This document shows, in pieces, positions 60,258 to 64,000 of a stretch of DNA of 64,000 nucleotides. The stretch comes from Luteibacter jiangsuensis. GTDB lineage: Bacteria; Pseudomonadota; Gammaproteobacteria; Xanthomonadales; Rhodanobacteraceae. Both the position numbers and the translations under genes were made by a program. The stretch spans positions 774,495 to 838,494 of the forward strand of contig NZ_JAAQQR010000001.1 of assembly GCF_011742555.1 (NCBI RefSeq), in the 5' to 3' direction. The notes below the pieces were generated by a model. The model saw only the letters and a list, made by a program, of their open reading frames with translations. It ran no database searches and had not been told where the DNA came from. Within the stretch, counting starts at the first letter, position 1. The number at the start of each line of letters is the position of its first letter.

Positions 60258-60757
60258 TGCAGGTAGCTGAAGCTGTAGGTCTGGGTCGAGTCGGTGTTCT
60301 CGTCGTCGGCGACGCCGGCCCAGGACACCTTGATGACGAGCGTGCCAAGGTTGTCGTCGCGGGTGACGGTGGCCACGCTATGTCCGGCCGCCGGGGCCGG
60401 CAGATTCTTCTTCAGCGCAAGTTGCCAACAGGCCAGATCCCGCTTGGCCACGTCGGCGGGCGTGTCGAGTGTCGTGGAGGCGCAGTCGGCCTCGGTGTAG
60501 GCGGTGGTTCCGTCATAGAGATAGTCGCTGTCGCCCGTTGCGGGAATGGCGCCCTTCGGGTTGGCGCGCATCGATTCCGCGAGGCTGCGCGCCAGGATGA
60601 TGGCACTGGTGCGCGACCCGGATTCCTTCGTGAACTGCGCGCCACGCATCTGCAACATGGCGATGCCCAGCAGCCCGATGCTGAACACCAGGACCGCGAC
60701 CATGACCTCGATGAGCGAGACGCCGTCGATGCGCCCGCGCGATATCCGCTGATCCAC
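60254..60757 (-). CDS. pilV: Minor pilin PilV
   Basis: This 167-residue pilin starts at a GTG. Its prepilin site reads IDGVSLIEVMVAVLVFSIGL, with Val rather than the usual Phe at +1, and continues LLGIAMLQMRGAQFTKESG. This is the typical PilV segment, as is AIILARSLAESMRANP. It is first in the seven-gene reverse operon pilV-pilW-pilX-pilY1-pilE-DUF4124-fimT. No clear promoter was found in the 187 bp upstream, and no sigma54 site. Confidence 0.88.
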   Translation of the reverse strand: MDQRISRGRIDGVSLIEVMVAVLVFSIGLLGIAMLQMRGAQFTKESGSRTSAIILARSLAESMRANPKGAIPATGDSDYLYDGTTAYTEADCASTTLDTPADVAKRDLACWQLALKKNLPAPAAGHSVATVTRDDNLGTLVIKVSWAGVADDENTDSTQTYSFSYLQ

Positions 60758-60932
60758 CCTTTACCCCCGCCCCTTGACCGGACCCTATCCGGCACACTGA
60801 AGGATCGGCAAAGGGTTCAACTCAGGCAAGCCGGACCCGACCAGCGGTCAGAAAAAGCCGACAGACGGCATCCACCTGCCCGCTACCCGGTTTTCACGTC
60901 CGCCGTTGCTCCATGGCTGTGTCCCCACCTAA

Positions 60933-61127
<195 letters not shown>

Positions 61128-61243
61128 ACGGCATGCAACCACGCGACGCCGTGCGTTCCACCGACACACCGGCGTCGCCTCCGCATAACGGAGCGGTCAC
61201 GAAATCGCGCGGAGAATGAGCGGGCTAAATAGGGAGTCAGTCC

Positions 61244-61504
61244 GTGCTCGCGCAGTATGTTTTCAGTGCCACCGAAGCCCCGTTCCGTATCGTCCGCCAC
61301 GGCCACCGCTGGCGTGCTCTGTACGGCGATGCCGAAGTCGGCCGCTACGATCTTCCGGAAGATGCCATCCGCGACCTTCGTGATCGTTACCCGTCGGCCC
61401 GTGTGCCGCGCCGCCTTGGCGACTGGCGCTTCATCCCCGACGCCCCGCTCCGCCACCTGCCGCCGCCCACGGCCGCAGCCATGGCGCGCCTGAGCGCGGC
61501 TTAA
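61244..61504 (+). CDS. Small conserved-type hypothetical protein
   Basis: This 86-residue protein starts at a GTG preceded by AGGGAG. It is basic, rich in Arg and Pro, and reads FRIVRHGHRWRALYGDAEVG then YDLPEDAIRDLRDRYPSARV. No family is recognised and there is no membrane segment. Its TAA overlaps the TAA of the convergent GNAT gene in the shared TTAA at 61501-61504. Confidence 0.65.
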   Translation: MLAQYVFSATEAPFRIVRHGHRWRALYGDAEVGRYDLPEDAIRDLRDRYPSARVPRRLGDWRFIPDAPLRHLPPPTAAAMARLSAA

Positions 61505-62097
61505 GCGGCCGGATTCCGCAGAGCGTCGGGCCTTTCCCGGCCGCCCGCATTCCACTCGCGGGCCAGCAAGGCGAACACCATGTCGTCTGTCCACTCCCCG
61601 CGCATCAGGTAGCTCTCCACGTGGTGTGCTTCCTGACGGAAGCCCAGCGATCTCAGCAACGCGATGCTGGCCACGTTACGGGGATCCACCGACCCTACGA
61701 CGCGCCGATATCCCCACGTGCCGAAGGCGAGCCCAATCACTGCGGCCATTGCCTCCCGCGCATAGCCCCTTCCCTGCCGGTCCGGCCTCAGCGTGACGCC
61801 GAATTCGATGGCATCGAGCTGGCTTGCGGGGAAGTGGATGCCGAGATCGCCGACCAGCTCCTGCGTCTCCGCTTCACGGATGGCAAGCTGGAACCAGCTG
61901 TCCGGTGCCGCGAAAACTTGCGCGGATTGTCGTTCGATGAAGGATGCGGCCTCGGCGAGATCGGCTGGCTTCCAGCCCTGGAAGCGCGCCACGGTGTCGT
62001 CGCCGCGATAGGCGAAAAGCGTAGGCGCATCGGCGGGCAGGAGGGTGTCGAGCTGCAGCCGCGGTGTGGTGATGGTGGCAAATACGGGAGTGTCCAT
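61501..62097 (-). CDS. GNAT N-acetyltransferase, RimJ/RimL-like
   Basis: This 198-residue protein has the Acetyltransf_3 pattern: ITTPRLQLDTLLPADAPTLF, VGDLGIHFPASQLDAIEFGV, the acetyl-CoA loop RPDRQGRGYAREAMAAVIGL and SVDPRNVASIALLRSLGF. Substrate unknown. The ATG at 62097 follows GGAGGATATC and was preferred over longer in-frame starts that would overlap the divergent GFA gene. Confidence 0.88.
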   Translation of the reverse strand: MDTPVFATITTPRLQLDTLLPADAPTLFAYRGDDTVARFQGWKPADLAEAASFIERQSAQVFAAPDSWFQLAIREAETQELVGDLGIHFPASQLDAIEFGVTLRPDRQGRGYAREAMAAVIGLAFGTWGYRRVVGSVDPRNVASIALLRSLGFRQEAHHVESYLMRGEWTDDMVFALLAREWNAGGRERPDALRNPAA

Positions 62098-62146
62098 TCC
62101 GATATCCTCCGCGGAATCGGATTTCCTCACAACCCTGGAGTCGCCC

Positions 62147-62587
62147 TTGAGCCCCATCACCGGCGGTTGCCGCTGCGGACAGATCAGGTACGAGCTTTCC
62201 ATCGACGCGCTGCCCCCGAGCTATGCCTGTCATTGCCTGGATTGCCAGACGTGGACAGGTGTCGCCTTCAGCCAGAGCTGCATCCTGCCCGCCGACACCC
62301 TGACGGTGACAGGCGAGACCGTGGTCTACGAACTGGAAGGCACGTCCGGCCGTGTGTCGCGGCAACGCATCTGCCCAACCTGCCACACCCGCGTGTACAA
62401 CACGAACAGCGGCCACGGCTTCGCGGTGCTCCGCGCAGGCACGCTCGATCGCAGCAATGAACTCGACTGCGTGGCCCATCTATGGACACGCCGCAAGCAG
62501 GCCTGGCTCGTCATTCCTCCCGGGGTGCCTACCTGGCACGAGGCGCCGGCGATGAACGAACTCGCGGCGGCGTTGGGCCTCGCGTGA
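62147..62587 (+). CDS. GFA-family zinc protein (CENP-V/GFA fold)
   Basis: This 146-residue protein has the GFA zinc pattern: GGCRCGQIRYEL, ACHCLDCQTWTG and ICPTCHTRVYN, seven Cys arranged for two zinc sites. Relatives include glutathione-dependent formaldehyde-activating enzyme, though most members have no proven reaction. A TTG at 62147 was chosen: CTGGAG lies 6-8 bp upstream and the product begins right at the domain. In-frame ATGs further upstream fall inside the divergent GNAT gene's start. Confidence 0.85.
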   Translation: MSPITGGCRCGQIRYELSIDALPPSYACHCLDCQTWTGVAFSQSCILPADTLTVTGETVVYELEGTSGRVSRQRICPTCHTRVYNTNSGHGFAVLRAGTLDRSNELDCVAHLWTRRKQAWLVIPPGVPTWHEAPAMNELAAALGLA

Positions 62588-62596
62588 CAGGCACAA

Positions 62597-62620
62597 AAAG
62601 AACCCGCATGAGCGGTTTTT
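62597..62620 (+). terminator. Weak Rho-independent terminator after the GFA gene
   Basis: CCGC-ATGA-GCGG forms a short stem with A-rich and T-rich arms (AAAAAGAAC ... TTTTT), about 10 bp after the stop. The same layout recurs at 63269 with a better stem. Confidence 0.6.
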
Positions 62621-62773
62621 CGAGGCGCTGCCGCCCAGCTATGAACGCGCGGGCAACCGCGCTGGGCCTCCGCGATTTTTACGCCTTCGTTACCGCGAAA
62701 GTGCTCTTCCCGCGCAGCTTTTTTACAGCCTTCGGCCCGACACTGAGCGCCCGTCCGTCGGAGCGAAGCAGCG

Positions 62774-63211
62774 ATGTCGATCGTCGTAATCACAGGCCCG
62801 CGCCCGTGCGCGGAACAGGTCACTCTCGCGGATGACGCCATGTTCCGCCTCTGGGAGCGTGCCCAGGCGGCAGGCGTCGACCTGCTCTGGCGCCCGTGCA
62901 GCGACTTCAACGAGTTGACCCGCCACCTCGGCCGCTCGCCCTCCGATCACGCCGATCTGGTCCTGCTGGACATCGACGCCAACGACGTGCCCGTGCAGGA
63001 CGTGGCCCCGCTTCGCGATGCGTTGGCGGTGCTCGACGTACCGTATATCGAAGTGCACGACCACAGCGACGCATCCGATGCGTCGGCACTGGCCCCGGGC
63101 CATCCCTCGCTGGTCAGCGTGGTCGTCCCGGGCAACACGATGGCCGGCTACGACATGGCCCTGTCGATCGGCCTGCGCTACCTCGCCGACGAAACGCGCC
63201 TGGCCGCATAA
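62774..63211 (+). CDS. AroQ-like (type II dehydroquinase fold) protein, probably non-catalytic
   Basis: This 145-residue protein follows the type II 3-dehydroquinate dehydratase template from end to end: MSIVVITGPRPC where AroQ has the GPNLNxLG strand, VAPLRDALAVLDVPYIEVHD for the xxxRDALxxxxxPxxEVHxSN block, and VVPGNTMAGYDMALSIGLRY for the GxGxxGYxLAL block. The catalytic parts are missing. There is no Tyr-bearing RExxxYG lid after the first strand, the NPGAYTHTS loop is replaced by DANDVPVQDV with no His, and the Arg pair after EVH is absent. It probably binds a ligand or acts as a structural paralogue. It stands alone between two terminators. Confidence 0.68.
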   Translation: MSIVVITGPRPCAEQVTLADDAMFRLWERAQAAGVDLLWRPCSDFNELTRHLGRSPSDHADLVLLDIDANDVPVQDVAPLRDALAVLDVPYIEVHDHSDASDASALAPGHPSLVSVVVPGNTMAGYDMALSIGLRYLADETRLAA

Positions 63212-63268
63212 GCCCTTTACCGACATCGCCGGCAGGGCCAGTTGGGCCGGTCGATGGCCAGGCACAAA

Positions 63269-63291
63269 AAAACCCGCGTGAGCGGGTTTTT
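63269..63291 (+). terminator. Rho-independent terminator after the AroQ-like gene
   Basis: A 9-bp stem (AAAACCCGC/GCGGGTTTT) with GTGA loop is followed by T, about 55 bp past the stop. Confidence 0.88.
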
Positions 63292-63446
63292 CTGCTTCCT
63301 CCGGGACCGCTCGGCGGCAGTTCGGGAGGGAAATCTGTGAGGGAATAGGGTATCGAGCCGACCCTATACGCCTTAGCGGCCAGACCAGGAAGTGTATCCC
63401 ACAGAGGACTGGACTCACAATCCACCCGCGCGCCTGTCTCAACGAG

Positions 63447-63470
63447 AAAAGGGCACCCGAAGGTGCCCTT
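63447..63470 (-). terminator. Rho-independent terminator on the reverse strand
   Basis: The stem GGGCACC/GGTGCCC with a TTCG loop on the reverse strand is flanked by AA and followed by TTTTCTC. It lies 8 bp after the stop of the 38-codon gene and ends its transcript. Confidence 0.8.
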
Positions 63471-63477
63471 GTCCCGG

Positions 63478-63594
63478 TTAACCCCAGGGCAGGAAGCGGA
63501 GGACCGCCAACCAGCCGAAGCCAAGCTCGAGTCGAAAACGACGCGGGTTTGCCCTGCGGTCCGACCAACTGGCTTCTAGGCACAAAAGGCTCAT
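63478..63594 (-). CDS. Overlooked 38-residue basic small protein
   Basis: On the reverse strand an ATG is preceded by AAAAGGAACTCTT, a good ribosome site 7 bases away. It opens 38 codons ending in TAA, with a terminator 8 bp later. The product begins MSLLCLEASWSDRRANPRRF and ends LAVLRFLPWG. It is rich in Arg, Leu and Trp with one Cys, and is predicted cationic with an amphipathic C-terminal half. No family can be named. The alternative is that the region makes a structured non-coding RNA and the frame is incidental: GGTCGGACCGCAGGGC and its partner near GCGGTCC could pair. Confidence 0.5.
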   Translation of the reverse strand: MSLLCLEASWSDRRANPRRFRLELGFGWLAVLRFLPWG

Positions 63595-63870
63595 AAGAGT
63601 TCCTTTTCTGTCTGCCTCCGTGACCCATGAAGGATGTGCCGGAAGCGCGAGGCCAGGCGACGGCAGTTCACCGTTTAGAGGTCAGTTGCGCGCCGTCACC
63701 GCACACCTTGGAATCGATCGTAGAATCTCGCGCGGCGGTGCGCAACTGCCTTTCGGTTGGACCGATGGATTTAGTCCCTTGCACCATGCAAGGACTTCAT
63801 GCACTTGGACTTCATTTTGTACGGGCAGCTTGCGACACGGGTTCGCGGTGCGTCTCAGTTGGCGAGCACC
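63595..63870. other. Gap between the small reverse gene and the insertion sequence
   Basis: No gene is supported. The sequence is less GC-rich than its surroundings. It contains a 9-bp inverted repeat, CAGTTGCGC (63683-63691) and GCGCAACTG (63740-63748), of unknown meaning. The promoter of the 38-codon gene should lie here but no clear one is visible. Confidence 0.5.
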
Positions 63871-64000
63871 TGACGACGTCCCCCCAGTTTTGAGTAGCAC
63901 GGCGATTTGGAGTCCAATCCCCCAACTGACGGAGATTGGACGTGAAGAAGCGCTTTTCCGAAGAGCAGATCATCGGCTTCCTGCGTGAGGCCGAAGCCGG
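63871..64000 (+). mobile_element. Left end of an IS3-family insertion sequence (IS407-like)
   Basis: TGACGACGTCCCCCCAGTTT marks a probable terminal inverted repeat start, followed by an untranslated leader and the start of an IS3-type orfA at 63942. The element runs off the window, so the right repeat, orfB and target duplication cannot be checked; the exact left boundary is tentative. Confidence 0.65.
63942..64000 (+). CDS. IS3-family transposase OrfA, N-terminal fragment
   Basis: A GTG start preceded by GGAG opens KKRFSEEQIIGFLREAEAG, the hallmark N-terminus of IS407/IS3-group OrfA proteins, whose helix-turn-helix binds the element's ends. Only 19 full codons are inside the window. Confidence 0.85.
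   Translation, partial: MKKRFSEEQIIGFLREAEA

Noticed and set aside
63627..63893. An 88-codon forward frame ahead of the insertion sequence
   Set aside because: It has no clear ribosome site and no recognisable sequence, and it crosses the presumed left end of the IS element.

Overview
The window is a high-GC chromosomal segment that best fits a gammaproteobacterium of the Rhodanobacteraceae/Xanthomonadaceae type, such as Luteibacter or Dyella. The pointers are methionine synthase split into two overlapping genes, a type IV minor-pilin cluster with a very large PilY1, a 180-kDa-class NAD-glutamate dehydrogenase, a fused alpha/beta 2-oxoacid dehydrogenase E1, and two families of REP-like palindromes between genes. 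Genus assignment is inference; no rRNA is present.

Layout. Positions 1-6342 hold housekeeping and catabolic genes: the tail of an Ala/Lys-rich protein, liuB, xseA, an aldehyde dehydrogenase, a flavin disulfide oxidoreductase and tRNA-Arg(CCT). Positions 6554-14557 are an accessory block: two paralogous beta-rich proteins flanking a small lipoprotein, then an RHS/YD-repeat shell protein, then a separate gene carrying the end of the RHS core plus a tip. Positions 14580-19429 return to housekeeping (amaB-type dehydrogenase, a methyltransferase, pyrD, murB). Two more stand-alone RHS core-plus-tip genes (19541-21757) sit between murB and ppk. Positions 21958-38855 carry ppk behind a Pho box, a diguanylate cyclase, a reverse-strand operon for acyl and oxoacid catabolism (gcdH, GNAT, GST, E1), a DMT transporter, nadK with a 5'-nucleotidase, and gdhB. 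Positions 39301-50728 carry a two-gene RND pump, a VOC protein, an acyl-CoA dehydrogenase, and an operon of an ArsR-methyltransferase regulator with split metH. Positions 50852-60757 hold a LAB_N membrane protein, tRNA-Val(CAC) and the minor pilin operon pilV-pilW-pilX-pilY1-pilE-DUF4124-fimT. The right end has small hypothetical genes, a GNAT, a GFA-type zinc protein, an apparently catalytically dead AroQ paralogue, an overlooked 38-codon gene and the left end of an IS3-family insertion sequence.

The most unusual system is the split RHS set. The 1340-residue shell stops in the middle of the conserved RHS core. Three separate genes, each with its own start codon and upstream purine-rich sequence, supply the rest of the core (YxAYG to PxxxxDPxG) plus a tip. 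By eye, all three tips share one domain of about 150 residues. Two of them carry a conserved GAHG histidine and a CFG cysteine 65-70 residues apart, in the arrangement of caspase-fold peptidases. The third lacks both residues. Two of the three lie about 5 kb away from the shell gene, and no immunity gene is apparent.
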